Notes: generated from the letters alone by a model not told the origin. Counted from the first letter of the stretch, positions 17,821 to 26,023 are shown. The stretch: DNA of 55,048 nucleotides from an uncultured Bacteroidales bacterium (GCA_947305795.1 CAMZEK010000013.1:1-55048), one strand, 5' to 3'. Translations and numbers: made by a program.

Positions 17821-17871
17821 CAAAAAAAGTGGAAACAGTTACTGAATTGTTGAACTGTTGATTGTTGAACT

Positions 17872-17918
17872 GTAAGCCATAAGCCTAGTTGTTGCTGGAC
17901 TAATAGCTTATGGCTTAC
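17872..17918. repeat. Perfect 13-bp-arm hairpin
   Basis: GTAAGCCATAAGC (17872-17884) and GCTTATGGCTTAC (17906-17918) are exact reverse complements with a 21-base loop. It lies next to the first T9SS-tail relic. Short GTTGAACTG direct repeats precede it. Confidence 0.8.
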
Positions 17919-17928
17919 GGCTTTCCGA

Positions 17929-18008
17929 TCATCTCACCACAACCTTCTGCGTCTTCACGTCGTCGCCGTTGATGAGGCGGAGTCCCTGCCTTCCGTAGAA
18001 TACGGATA
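17929..18008 (-). pseudogene. Orphan T9SS sorting-domain tail, relic 1
   Basis: On the minus strand a frame without start reads GRQGLRLINGDDVKTQKVVV then R and stop (stop at 17929-17931). This is the typical last ~22 residues of a T9SS C-terminal domain. It begins immediately after the stop codon of the AAA+ gene (18009) and has no body. Similar tails lie at 19536-19678 and 20653-20766; all three share TTCTGCGTCTTCACGTCGTC. Confidence 0.75.
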
Positions 18009-19466
18009 TCAAAAAGTAAACAGGTCATCCATAATAACCACTTTCTGAAACCTTCCGCTATAGATACCGTTTTTCAGACCGTAGGTGGTCACCAGCGTCA
18101 TCTGTGGATTTTTGCGACGGTTGGTTTTCTCTGTGATGGCTACTATTTTATTACGGAGTTTCTCATCATAGTCTTTGTCGATGGAAAACGTTCCTTGCAC
18201 AAATTTCATCTCACACACATTCACCACTCTGTCGGCTCGGTCAATGAGCATGTCAATCTGAGCTCCTGGTGTATCTCCATCTGAAATCAACTTCCAAGGA
18301 TAGATCTCTGTATGAACACCTTGGATGCCTAATGCCCGTTTGATTTGTTCCTGATGGGAAAAACACACGTTCTCGAACGCTTGGCCGCGCCAAGGACTGA
18401 GTTTTGGCAAGTTTTGGTTGTCCTGCCAATAGGTCTTGTTATTGGTGGGATGCTTTAAAGCAAAAGTCAGATAAAACAAGCAAAATGGGTCGGTGAGCTT
18501 ATAGTACTTGTTTCTTTTGGATTCCCCAAAATTGAAGAAGGTGGTGATCATGTCACATTCTTCCAAAGAGAGTAGTACCTCCGAGAGGTTCCCTCCGTCG
18601 GTAATGCCGAGTTCTTTGCATATCTGGGAACGCAACACACCGTAACGGTATTTGCTGACACACTCAACAATTTTTTTGAATTTGTCATTGTCGGCAAACA
18701 TAGATTGAAACAACCGTTCATATTCTTTGTCAAGTTTGTTGCCCCGGCTGAAGAAAATGGCATCCACATTCTGGGCCATCGATTTTCCCTTCTCGAACAA
18801 AGAAAGATAATAAGGGACCCCACCTACAATCATGTATGACTGCACTATATCATACCTATCCATTAAAACGCCTCTCCGTTGGAAATACGTCTCTGTTTCG
18901 GAAAGCGTAAAAGGATGGATGTGAATGTCGCGGGAAGTCCTGTCATACAATCCTCCGTTGTTGTTGACCAACTTGTCCAACATCCATGTGGTTGCACTTC
19001 CAGCGGCAATCAACAGTAGTTTGTGTCGTCCAGAAGCATATCGGTTCCAAAAGTGCTCCAAAGCACTCATAAAACCTGCCCGAGGCGTGTCTAACCAAGG
19101 CAGTTCGTCAATAAACAGAATCAGCCTTTCCTCGGATGGGTGTTGTTGAATAAGTCGCCATAATCTGTCAAAAGCGTCGAACCAGTCTTTGATTGGGGAA
19201 TCATCAAGATACCCGTACAACTTCAGTGTCTTTCCAAACTCGTCTAATTGGATTCTGTAAAGCAATTCCGGCTGCCGGTCTTTCAGTTCCTGTGGAGATA
19301 TGGCTGTATGAAAAAAAGTGAACTCATCATTAAAATACTCCCTGATGAGAAAGGTTTTTCCGACACGCCGCCTGCCATACACAGCGACAAACTGAGGGAG
19401 TTCCTCCTCCATAAGGGAGTCCAATTGACGTATTTCCGCTTCTCTTGCAACAATTGACGTTCTCAT
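18009..19466 (-). CDS. AAA+ ATPase (PF01637-like) with C-terminal DUF234 nuclease-like domain
   Basis: A 485-residue cytoplasmic protein. Walker A is YGRRRVGKT (P-loop 31-38), Walker B LILFIDELPWLD (Asp120, Glu121), sensor-like LLLIAAGSATTW; a winged-helix segment follows (about 270-350), then the DUF234-like tail with IDMLIDR...VCEMKF, that is Asp405 and Glu419-x-Lys421, the D...ExK pattern of PD-(D/E)XK nucleases. The family is numerous in archaea and Bacteroidota and its role is unclear. A paralogue with the same D-14-ExK spacing is at 52312-53745. A near-perfect 45-bp palindrome covers the promoter; T9SS-tail relics lie on both sides. It has no functional partner nearby. Confidence 0.88.
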   Translation of the reverse strand: MRTSIVAREAEIRQLDSLMEEELPQFVAVYGRRRVGKTFLIREYFNDEFTFFHTAISPQELKDRQPELLYRIQLDEFGKTLKLYGYLDDSPIKDWFDAFDRLWRLIQQHPSEERLILFIDELPWLDTPRAGFMSALEHFWNRYASGRHKLLLIAAGSATTWMLDKLVNNNGGLYDRTSRDIHIHPFTLSETETYFQRRGVLMDRYDIVQSYMIVGGVPYYLSLFEKGKSMAQNVDAIFFSRGNKLDKEYERLFQSMFADNDKFKKIVECVSKYRYGVLRSQICKELGITDGGNLSEVLLSLEECDMITTFFNFGESKRNKYYKLTDPFCLFYLTFALKHPTNNKTYWQDNQNLPKLSPWRGQAFENVCFSHQEQIKRALGIQGVHTEIYPWKLISDGDTPGAQIDMLIDRADRVVNVCEMKFVQGTFSIDKDYDEKLRNKIVAITEKTNRRKNPQMTLVTTYGLKNGIYSGRFQKVVIMDDLFTF

Positions 19467-19472
19467 AAATAG

Positions 19473-19517
19473 TTATTTGGCGGCAAAGATACAAAAATGT
19501 ATTTCGCCGCCAAATAA
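19473..19517. promoter_or_regulatory. 45-bp palindrome overlapping the AAA+ gene promoter
   Basis: Arms begin TTATTTGGCGGC on both strands and pair over about 20 bases with few mismatches. The minus strand contains TATCTTTG (19484-19491), a -7 box, so the palindrome spans promoter and leader just 7 bases before the ATG. It could be an operator, an mRNA hairpin or the end of a mobile unit. Confidence 0.75.
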
Positions 19518-19535
19518 TTTTTTTTAAAATTGATG

Positions 19536-19678
19536 TCATTCGATGACAATCTTCTGCGTCTTCACGTCGTCGCCATTGCTGATGATGTTGCCGTTACTGA
19601 TGAAGGCGAAGGCATTGTCGCCGTCAGCGTTCCCGCTGTTGGAGCCTGCGGCAAACACAAATTTATTATTAGCTTCTT
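19536..19678 (-). pseudogene. Orphan T9SS protein C-terminal relic 2
   Basis: A frame of about 46 codons without a start codon (TAA just upstream) reads ...NNKFVFAAGSNSGNADGD, continues AFAFISNGNIISNGDDVK and ends TQKIVIE plus stop at 19536-19538. It resembles the end of a secreted T9SS protein with an internal deletion joining two parts of the sorting region. The final part matches relics 1 and 3. No coding body is left. Confidence 0.7.
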
Positions 19679-19728
19679 AGCTGTAGCCATCAGCTGTCAG
19701 CTTGGTAGCACCATGACTGACGGCTGAT
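19672..19728. repeat. Hairpin repeat, copy 1 (TTAGCTGTA...GTCAG...CAGCTTGGTAGC)
   Basis: ATCAGCTGTCAG (19689-19700) faces CTGACGGCTGAT (19717-19728). The block from TTAGCTGTA through CAGCTTGGTAGC recurs at 20773-20838, next to relic 3. It ends one base before the stop codon of the gene at 19729. Confidence 0.75.
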
Positions 19729-20616
19729 TTAAGGATTTAAGGGTGTTTCAGCTTTCAACTCTTCGATGAGATGGGTGAGATGGGTGAGGGAAGTAAGGCT
19801 GTCAAGGGTGTAAGCACTGGTATAGAACAAGTTGGCGGAGGGAGGCGTTCCCACGTCATCGCCCTCTTCTTCGCGAGCATCGGTGTATTTCATCACTTCC
19901 TGCTCAGTGATGTCGATGGCGGCCATGTTTTGCAAGTTGAAGTAGCGGAGGGAGGCGGCGGCGTAGCTTAGCCAGCATCGGCGATTGTGAACGGCTTTCA
20001 AGGCGGCGCGCACACGTTTGGAATGCATCATTTTCATAGGGATGGTGTTACCTTCGTATTTGTCGGGGTTGACGTTGACATCGTACAAAGCCTCGGGCAC
20101 CCCTTTCACCCATTCGTTGAACTGCTCCTCGACACCGTTGATGGCCGAAAAACAAGCCCCCACATTATCGATAAATTGCACATTGTTGACATTCTTCCAA
20201 GTCTCGATGTTGTTGGAGAAGACGTTTTCGGCTGTGTGGTCATGATTAAGGGTGGCGAGATTGGTGGCTTTGTCAATGAGATTGTCAAGTTCCTTCTCGG
20301 GCAGCAATTCAAGGTCTTCGTAGGACATACAGAGGAGCCAGGCTGCGATGCTGTCGGTGGGAGCCATGCGTTCGACGCGTGTCTCGAGGGTTCGGGCAAA
20401 GCTCTCAATGTTGCTCATTACCATCAAAGCCGTCATCTTGCGGTCTTGAACTTTACGATGTTGTTGAATTAGGGCATTGGTGCCGAAAGTGAGAATGATG
20501 GAGATGGTAGTTCCCAGGACGGTGCGAAACAAGTTTCCCAAAAAATTCTTGCTGCCTTTCACTGTCTGGTCGTCGCCATTCTTTATCTCGGAATTGGAAA
20601 TTTCGATATCATCCAT
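19729..20616 (-). CDS. Unknown single-pass membrane protein
   Basis: I do not recognise this 295-residue protein. After a short polar N-terminus a single hydrophobic stretch at about residues 25-47 (FLGNLFRTVLGTTISIILTF) looks like a membrane anchor; the remainder is a largely helical, acidic domain with MSNIESFARTLETRVERM and a C-terminal DREEEGDDVG-like acidic patch. No signal peptidase site is obvious, so the main domain probably stays on one side of the inner membrane. It lies alone between T9SS-tail relics 2 and 3, with hairpin repeats at both ends, which suggests an accessory gene inserted in a decayed region. Similar one-TM proteins of unknown function are common in Bacteroidales. Confidence 0.7.
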   Translation of the reverse strand: MDDIEISNSEIKNGDDQTVKGSKNFLGNLFRTVLGTTISIILTFGTNALIQQHRKVQDRKMTALMVMSNIESFARTLETRVERMAPTDSIAAWLLCMSYEDLELLPEKELDNLIDKATNLATLNHDHTAENVFSNNIETWKNVNNVQFIDNVGACFSAINGVEEQFNEWVKGVPEALYDVNVNPDKYEGNTIPMKMMHSKRVRAALKAVHNRRCWLSYAAASLRYFNLQNMAAIDITEQEVMKYTDAREEEGDDVGTPPSANLFYTSAYTLDSLTSLTHLTHLIEELKAETPLNP

Positions 20617-20652
20617 GAATCATTTTTAATTTATAATAAGCTAATAATCAAA

Positions 20653-20766
20653 TCATTTTACCACAATTTTCTGCGTCTTCACGTCGTCGCCGTTAATGAG
20701 GCGCAGCACATAAACGCTGCCTTACGGGAAAGTCCAAGTAAGTAACTGTTCAAAATTAAACTGCAT
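20653..20766 (-). pseudogene. Orphan T9SS sorting-domain relic 3
   Basis: From ATG at 20766 the frame reads MQFNFEQLLTWTFP then a TAA stop, and directly continues GSVYVLRLINGDDVKTQKIV-VK with stop at 20653-20655. It is the end of a T9SS sorting domain interrupted by a nonsense codon, with the protein body missing. Confidence 0.75.
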
Positions 20767-20772
20767 TATTAT

Positions 20773-20838
20773 AAGCTTTTTAGCTGTAATCAGCCGTCAG
20801 TTATCAGCTTGGTAGCCCCATAGCTGACTGCTGACGGC
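20773..20838. repeat. Hairpin repeat, copy 2
   Basis: GCCGTCAG (20793-20800) pairs with CTGACGGC (20831-20838). The TTAGCTGTA...CAGCTTGGTAGC block matches 19672-19713 closely, so the relic plus hairpin is a duplicated ~190-bp unit. Confidence 0.7.
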
Positions 20839-20933
20839 CAAATTCTCCTGCCTTTTATGTAAACTAATTCAACTCTACTAAAAGCGGCAAAGTTAGAAAT
20901 GCAAGCGCAAAAATAAAAATGCATTAGACACAA

Positions 20934-21236
20934 TCAATGGATTTCAAACAGGTTTAGGAATCCTGTCATCATGAACACGCTACGTATGTCGTTGGTAATG
21001 CTGCGAACGATTATCTTGCCTCCCTTTTCAGCAGCAGCTTTGCGAAGCATAAGGAAGATACGGAGACCGGAACTGGAGATGTAAGTAAGTTCCGAGCAGT
21101 CCAAAATGATGCTGTTGGAGGCTTCTTCGGCCAAAGCGTTCATTTGAGGAGTGATTTCCTGGGCTGCTGGGGTGTCCAAACGGCCAGAAAAGTATACCGT
21201 AATCGTATTGTTTTCACGCGAGATATTAATATTCAT
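20934..21236 (-). CDS. STAS domain protein (anti-sigma factor antagonist type)
   Basis: A 100-residue cytoplasmic STAS domain. The strand-helix pattern and the block ILDCSELTYISSSGLRIFLML contain the SSSG site where SpoIIAA/RsbV proteins are phosphorylated on serine (about residues 53-56). It lies 4 bases after the SpoIIE-HATPase gene and is the last gene of a five-gene operon, so the HATPase domain of the upstream protein would phosphorylate it and the PP2C domain dephosphorylate it. No sigma factor of the sigB/sigF type is nearby, so the final target is not known. Confidence 0.92.
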   Translation of the reverse strand: MNINISRENNTITVYFSGRLDTPAAQEITPQMNALAEEASNSIILDCSELTYISSSGLRIFLMLRKAAAEKGGKIIVRSITNDIRSVFMMTGFLNLFEIH

Positions 21237-21240
21237 GTTG

Positions 21241-23427
21241 TTAGTAGTTTTTAGTTATTGTTAATACGTTTTTTCCTTCTTTTCGCTCATAATTCACCGT
21301 ATCCATGATGGTACGAACGAGGTGGATGCCCAAGCCGCCAATCGGTCGTTCACCCATATCCGCATTGATGTCAACCGTTTCCTTGGCTGTAGGATCGAAA
21401 GGTTTTCCGCTGTCGGTGATGACGAACGACACACGCTTCCCCTCAACCATAGCCTCAATGTCCACCACATTGTCCGTTTTTTCGGGATAGGCATACATGA
21501 TCACATTGCTCACGGCCTCTTCCAAAGCCAAGTTGAGATTGAAAATGGCTTCGTGGTCGAGTTGCGCTTCTTCTGCCACAGCATCCACAAACTCGGGCAA
21601 CAATGCTATTTGTTCGATGTTGTTATGCAGGGTAAGGTGATGCGAATTCTTGTTCGCATGGCCTAAATAGTGGATGAAGAGCATGGTCAGGTCGTCGCTC
21701 TGCGGAGCCTCGCCGACAAAGAGGGAAACCTGCTGCTTGATGTTCTCCAAATGGTCTTGTGAACGTTTTTTTCCGTGTAGCGTCTTCTCTATTCGAGCCT
21801 CGCCAAATTGTTCCTGGGCAGCATTTTCAGCCTCTGAAAGTCCGTCAGTATAAAGGAACAGGGCATCGTCATAGTGGAAGGGCGTTTCCTGCTCGATGAA
21901 ATCCATTCCACTAAGGATGCCTAACGGAAGGTTGGGTTCCACAGGCAGCATCCTGATGGCGTCGGTGAGGATCATGGGCGGATTGTGGCCAGCGTTGCAA
22001 TAGCGCAGTTGGCCAGCGTTCAGGTCAAGCACACCGCAGAAGAAGGTGACGAACATGCTACTCTCGTTGGTCTCCGACATGGAGTTGTTCATTGAGGTTA
22101 CGATTTTTGCCGGGCTGTCTTCGTGGGTCGACATGGCGCGAAACAGGCTTCGGGTAACCGCCATCACCAAAGAAGCAGGAATGCCCTTGCCCGAGACGTC
22201 AGCGATGCAGAAGAACAGTTTTTCGTCACGGATGAAAAAGTCATACAGGTCACCTCCCACTTCTTTGGCGGGAATGATGGCGGCAGCGAGATCCAAATCC
22301 TTTCGTTCTGGAAAAGGCGGAAAAGTCTTGGGAATCATTGCCATCTGGATTTCTCGGGCAATATGAAGCTCGTTCTCTATCCGTTCTTTCTGCTCGTTCA
22401 GATGATGGTATTTAGCCTGGTTTTTGGCCGCCACTCTGAGAATGACAATGAGCATGGCCAAACCCAATAGTTGCAACAACTTCACAATCATTCCAATGCG
22501 GCGAACACCGTTGTACAGCTCTTTTTCAGGAAGGACAATAGACAAAGACCAACCCGTTCGTTCCACAGGTGAGAAATAGACATGGTTGGTTTGTCCCTGA
22601 TAGCGGACGGGCATTTCGCCTGACTGGCCAGATAGCATGGCTCGGTTGACACGGTCAAGAGCTTCATAGTCGTCAGATTCCAATGCTAACCGATCAACGG
22701 TGGTTTGCATCACCAAGGTTTCAACGGGACATACCATGATTTGTCCACTGCGACTGATGACTATGTTGAAGGCATTGGGGTAAACCTTGATTTCGCCAAC
22801 GAGTTCCGTAAGCCAGTCCAAAGAAATATCGGCAGTCAGGATAGCAGCTATGGTGCCGTTTTTGTCTTTTACTGGCATGGAAAAGGTGGTCATCAAGATG
22901 TCGCCGCCATTTTCGTCGAAATAGGGTTCCGACCAGTAACTGTCATTCAGCTCCAAGGGTTTTGTAAACCATTCCTGGGAGGGATAGTCGTATTCCTCCG
23001 TGGCCAGTGAAACCCTCCTAATCTCACCCGTCTCCATGTTTTTCGCGACGTATGGGGCAAAAAGGGAATCTTTTACGCTGTAGCCAGGTACAAGAGCCAT
23101 GGTTGATCCAACTACGACGGGGTTCTCGCTCACCACTCTTTGGGGAATCCGCACCAAACTATCGGGATTTTCAAGACACCATTCTGCCACCCAGATGCTG
23201 TTGCGGACGGCAGCTTCGGCTTGATTCACGACATCCATGATTTTGTTCTCGGCACCTTTCAGTTCGCTCTTCGCGCGGAGTGAGGCTTCTTGCTTGATTT
23301 CCCTTTGGGCATAGACGAACTGGATGATGGCGGTAGCCTCCAATGTGAGAGCGGCCACAACCACCAGCAGCAATCTGGCTCTCATCGATATGCCGAGTTT
23401 TTTATTATCTTTTCTGTCGGACTTCAT
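21241..23427 (-). CDS. Membrane SpoIIE-type PP2C phosphatase fused to RsbW-like HATPase
   Basis: A 728-residue sensor-effector. TM helix at about 17-39, a large extracytoplasmic sensory region of dCache type (with a YSEPYF-like segment, about 45-300), a second TM near 310-330, a coiled linker (HLNEQKERIENELHIAREIQ), a SpoIIE/PP2C phosphatase domain (GGDLYDFF, FCIADVSGKGIPASLVMA, GHNPP, LFLYTDGLSEAEN, SDDLTMLFI) and a C-terminal RsbW-like kinase domain (NLALEEAVSNVIMYAYP, GGLGIHLVRTIMDTVNYER). Such proteins carry both the kinase and phosphatase of a partner-switching pair and would act on the adjacent STAS protein. Its ATG overlaps the stop of the preceding APH-fold gene (ATGA), a mark of translational coupling. 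Confidence 0.93.
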   Translation of the reverse strand: MKSDRKDNKKLGISMRARLLLVVVAALTLEATAIIQFVYAQREIKQEASLRAKSELKGAENKIMDVVNQAEAAVRNSIWVAEWCLENPDSLVRIPQRVVSENPVVVGSTMALVPGYSVKDSLFAPYVAKNMETGEIRRVSLATEEYDYPSQEWFTKPLELNDSYWSEPYFDENGGDILMTTFSMPVKDKNGTIAAILTADISLDWLTELVGEIKVYPNAFNIVISRSGQIMVCPVETLVMQTTVDRLALESDDYEALDRVNRAMLSGQSGEMPVRYQGQTNHVYFSPVERTGWSLSIVLPEKELYNGVRRIGMIVKLLQLLGLAMLIVILRVAAKNQAKYHHLNEQKERIENELHIAREIQMAMIPKTFPPFPERKDLDLAAAIIPAKEVGGDLYDFFIRDEKLFFCIADVSGKGIPASLVMAVTRSLFRAMSTHEDSPAKIVTSMNNSMSETNESSMFVTFFCGVLDLNAGQLRYCNAGHNPPMILTDAIRMLPVEPNLPLGILSGMDFIEQETPFHYDDALFLYTDGLSEAENAAQEQFGEARIEKTLHGKKRSQDHLENIKQQVSLFVGEAPQSDDLTMLFIHYLGHANKNSHHLTLHNNIEQIALLPEFVDAVAEEAQLDHEAIFNLNLALEEAVSNVIMYAYPEKTDNVVDIEAMVEGKRVSFVITDSGKPFDPTAKETVDINADMGERPIGGLGIHLVRTIMDTVNYERKEGKNVLTITKNY

Positions 23428-24254
23428 AATATGGATTTTAATGCTGCGCGAAATTCCGGCATGGGTTGTCTGGTGTCCCTTTCCACAATCAGCGTCTTAA
23501 GTCCAGCGAAAGGACGTATCATTTCTTCAATTTCTTTCAGTGGGATATCATTCCCGAAATATGCTGGCGCGAAACATTCCCAGAATTGGATGGCCAGTGC
23601 CTTAGGCATATGGAAAGTCTCTTTGATGAAAGCCTCGTTGCTGAGGCAACAGCAAAGATAAACCATAGCCACATCGAAGAGGTGGTTGCCCCAGCAAAAA
23701 TCGCCCAAGTCGATGAAATAGCGTTGGTCGCCGACGAAGATGGCGTTGCTGTATTGGAGGTCTCCATGGATGGCGGTGTCCTCATCGGGGACATCGGCGA
23801 TGAAACGTTCCAAATGGTCTTTCTCCGTTGGTGTAAAGAAAGGGTTTTCCTTGAGGAGCCGATAATATCGGTCTTTGACGTTCTCGAATTGTGTTGTGTC
23901 AACATGTGTGGCATGAAGCTGCTTGCACATCTGGGCAAACTCCGTGGCAAATTGTTGGATTTTCTCTGGCTCGTCGGCCGTGGCACGAGAATATGACTTC
24001 TTGCCCGGGACGCGGCAGAAGCGGATACCATAACGGCCGTCTTCCGTGACCACATAGTCTCCTGGCTCTGGGGTTTGTATACCCATGTCATAGACCTTTC
24101 GGGCAAGTTTCATCTCGTCCAGCGGTTGCTGTATCTTGCCTGGAAAATAAAGTTTCAGCATCACCGAAGGGTCGGTCTTGTGGTCATAGCTTTCGCCGTT
24201 GGCACCTCCGCCGGAAAGCACATAATCGTTGAGGGTTATCTTAATAGGTTTCAT
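23424..24254 (-). CDS. APH-fold (aminoglycoside phosphotransferase-like) kinase family protein
   Basis: A 276-residue protein with protein-kinase-like fold: AIHGDLQYSN (His163-Gly164-Asp165, catalytic loop) and FIDLGDF (Asp182 of the metal-binding site). An N-terminal lysine in a VMLKLY segment would be the ATP lysine. These proteins phosphorylate small molecules such as choline, fructosamine or aminoglycosides; nothing indicates a resistance enzyme. It overlaps both neighbours (TAATG with the alarmone hydrolase, ATGA with the phosphatase), so it belongs to the stress-signalling operon and may modify a ligand or protein in that pathway (inference). Confidence 0.85.
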   Translation of the reverse strand: MKPIKITLNDYVLSGGGANGESYDHKTDPSVMLKLYFPGKIQQPLDEMKLARKVYDMGIQTPEPGDYVVTEDGRYGIRFCRVPGKKSYSRATADEPEKIQQFATEFAQMCKQLHATHVDTTQFENVKDRYYRLLKENPFFTPTEKDHLERFIADVPDEDTAIHGDLQYSNAIFVGDQRYFIDLGDFCWGNHLFDVAMVYLCCCLSNEAFIKETFHMPKALAIQFWECFAPAYFGNDIPLKEIEEMIRPFAGLKTLIVERDTRQPMPEFRAALKSIL

Positions 24255-24829
24255 TAGCTAAATACCTGATTGACAAGTTGTTCAAATTCTTTATAAGCAA
24301 AGGTGTCCTCCAGCTCGCGCAGGGCAGCGACCAAGCTTCGATAGTGCCACTCATGGTACTTACGATCCTTCACGTGAAAGAGGTTCCAAAGGGAGTTTTT
24401 CTGCACGACATAGTCGCGGGCGATGGCTCGCATGTTGGAGAGCTTGTCGCCTAGGGCTACGATTTTGGCATCGTGGGATGCCGTGGCTAAATGAGCGATG
24501 GCGGCTTGCTTGCGGTCGAACCAACTCTCTTCCTCGCTTACGCCTTCGAGCCGCTCTTCGCTCTCGTCGGCCACCAAGGAGGCTATCCGCTCGCCAAACT
24601 CGGCTCGAATCTGCTCCACCGTCACGTCCGTATCTTCCACCGTGTCGTGCAAAACAGCTGCAGCCAGCAATTCCTGATCGGTGGTCATCGTAGCTACGAT
24701 TTCCATTGCCTCCAAAGGATGGATGATGTAGGGATACCCCTTCCCTCGTCGCTCCGTACCAGCATGGGCTTGGACGGCAAAAACAATGGCACGGTCGAGT
24801 AATTCTGTATTGAGAGGTTGGTTTGCCAT
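24254..24829 (-). CDS. Small alarmone hydrolase-like HD domain protein (Mesh1/SpoT hydrolase type)
   Basis: A 191-residue HD-domain protein resembling stand-alone (p)ppGpp pyrophosphohydrolases. Metal and catalytic landmarks: His37 in YIIHPLE, His61-Asp62 and Glu65-Asp66 in VLHDTVEDTD, and Asp128 in ALGDKLSNMRAI. There is no synthetase or TGS domain. The gene follows the alarmone synthetase gene by 3 bases on the same strand, so a synthesis/degradation pair is encoded as separate proteins. Its stop overlaps the next start (TAATG). Activity is inferred from family; nucleotide specificity is unknown. Confidence 0.88.
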   Translation of the reverse strand: MANQPLNTELLDRAIVFAVQAHAGTERRGKGYPYIIHPLEAMEIVATMTTDQELLAAAVLHDTVEDTDVTVEQIRAEFGERIASLVADESEERLEGVSEEESWFDRKQAAIAHLATASHDAKIVALGDKLSNMRAIARDYVVQKNSLWNLFHVKDRKYHEWHYRSLVAALRELEDTFAYKEFEQLVNQVFS

Positions 24830-24832
24830 AAC

Positions 24833-25930
24833 TTATTGATTCATAAAAGGAAGGTCCTTTGTCTGCTCCAGCAAAAAGCTTGCCATAGCTTCGTTTCCTT
24901 CGGAAGGTCCGTTCAACATGTCCAACATCAGTTTCAGCCCGATGCGGCCTCCACCGTTCTTGAGGATATAGGCTGTGCAGAGGTTCTGCGGTGCCACGGA
25001 AGAGGAGACAATGTCGATATCGGTCAGGCCGATTTGGAAGCAAGCAATTTGGTAGGCGGCATCGAAATAGTTCTTCACGAGCGCGTCAATATCACCGAGC
25101 GTCTTGAACCTCATGGCCTGGAAAAGCGGCAAGAAGGCCGACAAGTCCACCGGATGAATTTCCGCTTGGTTGATGGAGGCAATACGGCGTGTCAGGGCAT
25201 CGAAAGGCCCAATTTGGAGGTAACTTTGGAAGGAGTCGCCGTCCAACAGCACTTCGCTCAGATTCCCCGATGCCACTAATTTCTGCACCTGACGGCGATA
25301 GTTGGAGAGTTCCCGACGGATGCGGCTGAACTCATCGTCCACCAACTCCAATAATCCAGCCAAACGGCTCAAATTGCGCTTATACACCTTGGGAATCTCC
25401 ACGCCGCTTTTGTAACCTGTATCGTGGTTCATGTTGGCCCAAGCGTGCTGAAGAACAGTTCGCATCTGCACCTCAAAACGGATTCGGTTTAGCTCTGGAT
25501 GCTCTGGGTCGGAGTAGGAAGATTCGGGAATACGGCAGATGTAATGCACGGAAAGATAGCCGAAGCTGTCAATCTCGTGCACCTTCCGCTTGTCGATGGA
25601 GTTCTCCCAGTCAATCTCGAACCAACGTTCCAACACTGAGGCCACTTTGTCCACATCGTCAACGTAAAATGTGATCACTCGGATACCCACCACATCGGTG
25701 ACATCGTGGATGCTATTGTATTTGCTTCCCTTGAGTTGGAGTTTTCCTGCAAGGGATGCTTCCGTCTTCACACGATGCTCCACGGCAGCTATGATGAAGC
25801 CCGCATCGGCGAAAAATTCCTTCAGTTTTTCGGGAATCACCTCTACCATCTGCTCATAGATGGGCAGCAATTGGCGGTATTGCATAAGCAACTCCTGTAT
25901 ATGGGGATCAAGGGTTGTGGTGTCGGTCAT
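24833..25930 (-). CDS. RelA/SpoT-domain nucleotidyltransferase (small alarmone synthetase type)
   Basis: A 365-residue cytoplasmic protein from ATG at 25930 (the longer reading frame would start upstream of the promoter at 25976-26005). Synthetase motifs: RVITFYVDDVDKV, FGYLSVHY (Y-x-S-x-H) and RFEVQMRTVLQHAWANMNHD (E-x-Q-x-R...AWA). No HD hydrolase or TGS/ACT domains are present; a C-terminal helical extension of about 150 residues is longer than in typical SAS proteins and may sense a ligand or oligomerise. It is the first gene of a five-gene operon with alarmone hydrolase, APH-fold kinase, PP2C/HATPase sensor and STAS protein. Role: making (p)ppGpp or a related alarmone under stress (inference from family). 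Confidence 0.88.
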   Translation of the reverse strand: MTDTTTLDPHIQELLMQYRQLLPIYEQMVEVIPEKLKEFFADAGFIIAAVEHRVKTEASLAGKLQLKGSKYNSIHDVTDVVGIRVITFYVDDVDKVASVLERWFEIDWENSIDKRKVHEIDSFGYLSVHYICRIPESSYSDPEHPELNRIRFEVQMRTVLQHAWANMNHDTGYKSGVEIPKVYKRNLSRLAGLLELVDDEFSRIRRELSNYRRQVQKLVASGNLSEVLLDGDSFQSYLQIGPFDALTRRIASINQAEIHPVDLSAFLPLFQAMRFKTLGDIDALVKNYFDAAYQIACFQIGLTDIDIVSSSVAPQNLCTAYILKNGGGRIGLKLMLDMLNGPSEGNEAMASFLLEQTKDLPFMNQ

Positions 25931-25975
25931 AAATAACGGCAAGCTGAAATAATTGTTAAGTGTATTTTTATGGAG

Positions 25976-26005
25976 CAAAAGTATGAATTTTTTTGGAACA
26001 ACAAA
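25976..26005 (-). promoter_or_regulatory. Promoter of the stress-signalling operon
   Basis: Minus strand: TTTG (26002-26005), an 18-base spacer and TACTTTTG (25976-25983), 45 bases before the synthetase start. The divergent peptidase gene has a TACCTTTG box at 26024-26031, so the two promoters share a short interval. Confidence 0.75.
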
Positions 26006-26023
26006 CTCTATAAAGAAAATAAC

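Larger units (their letters stand above)
20617..20933. other. 317-bp intergenic zone with relic 3 and hairpin repeat
   Basis: Between the membrane protein and the STAS gene are the third T9SS-tail relic (20653-20766), the second hairpin repeat (20773-20838) and a minus-strand TAACTTTG -7 box at 20888-20895. The box may once have driven the lost T9SS gene and may now drive the downstream membrane protein gene. Confidence 0.65.

Noticed and set aside
23424-24254. Aminoglycoside resistance gene
   Set aside because: Only the general APH fold is visible; operon context is stress signalling, not resistance.
24360-25043. 227-codon minus-strand frame overlapping both alarmone genes
   Set aside because: Alternative frame across the junction of two well supported genes, with Arg/Gly-rich nonsense composition.
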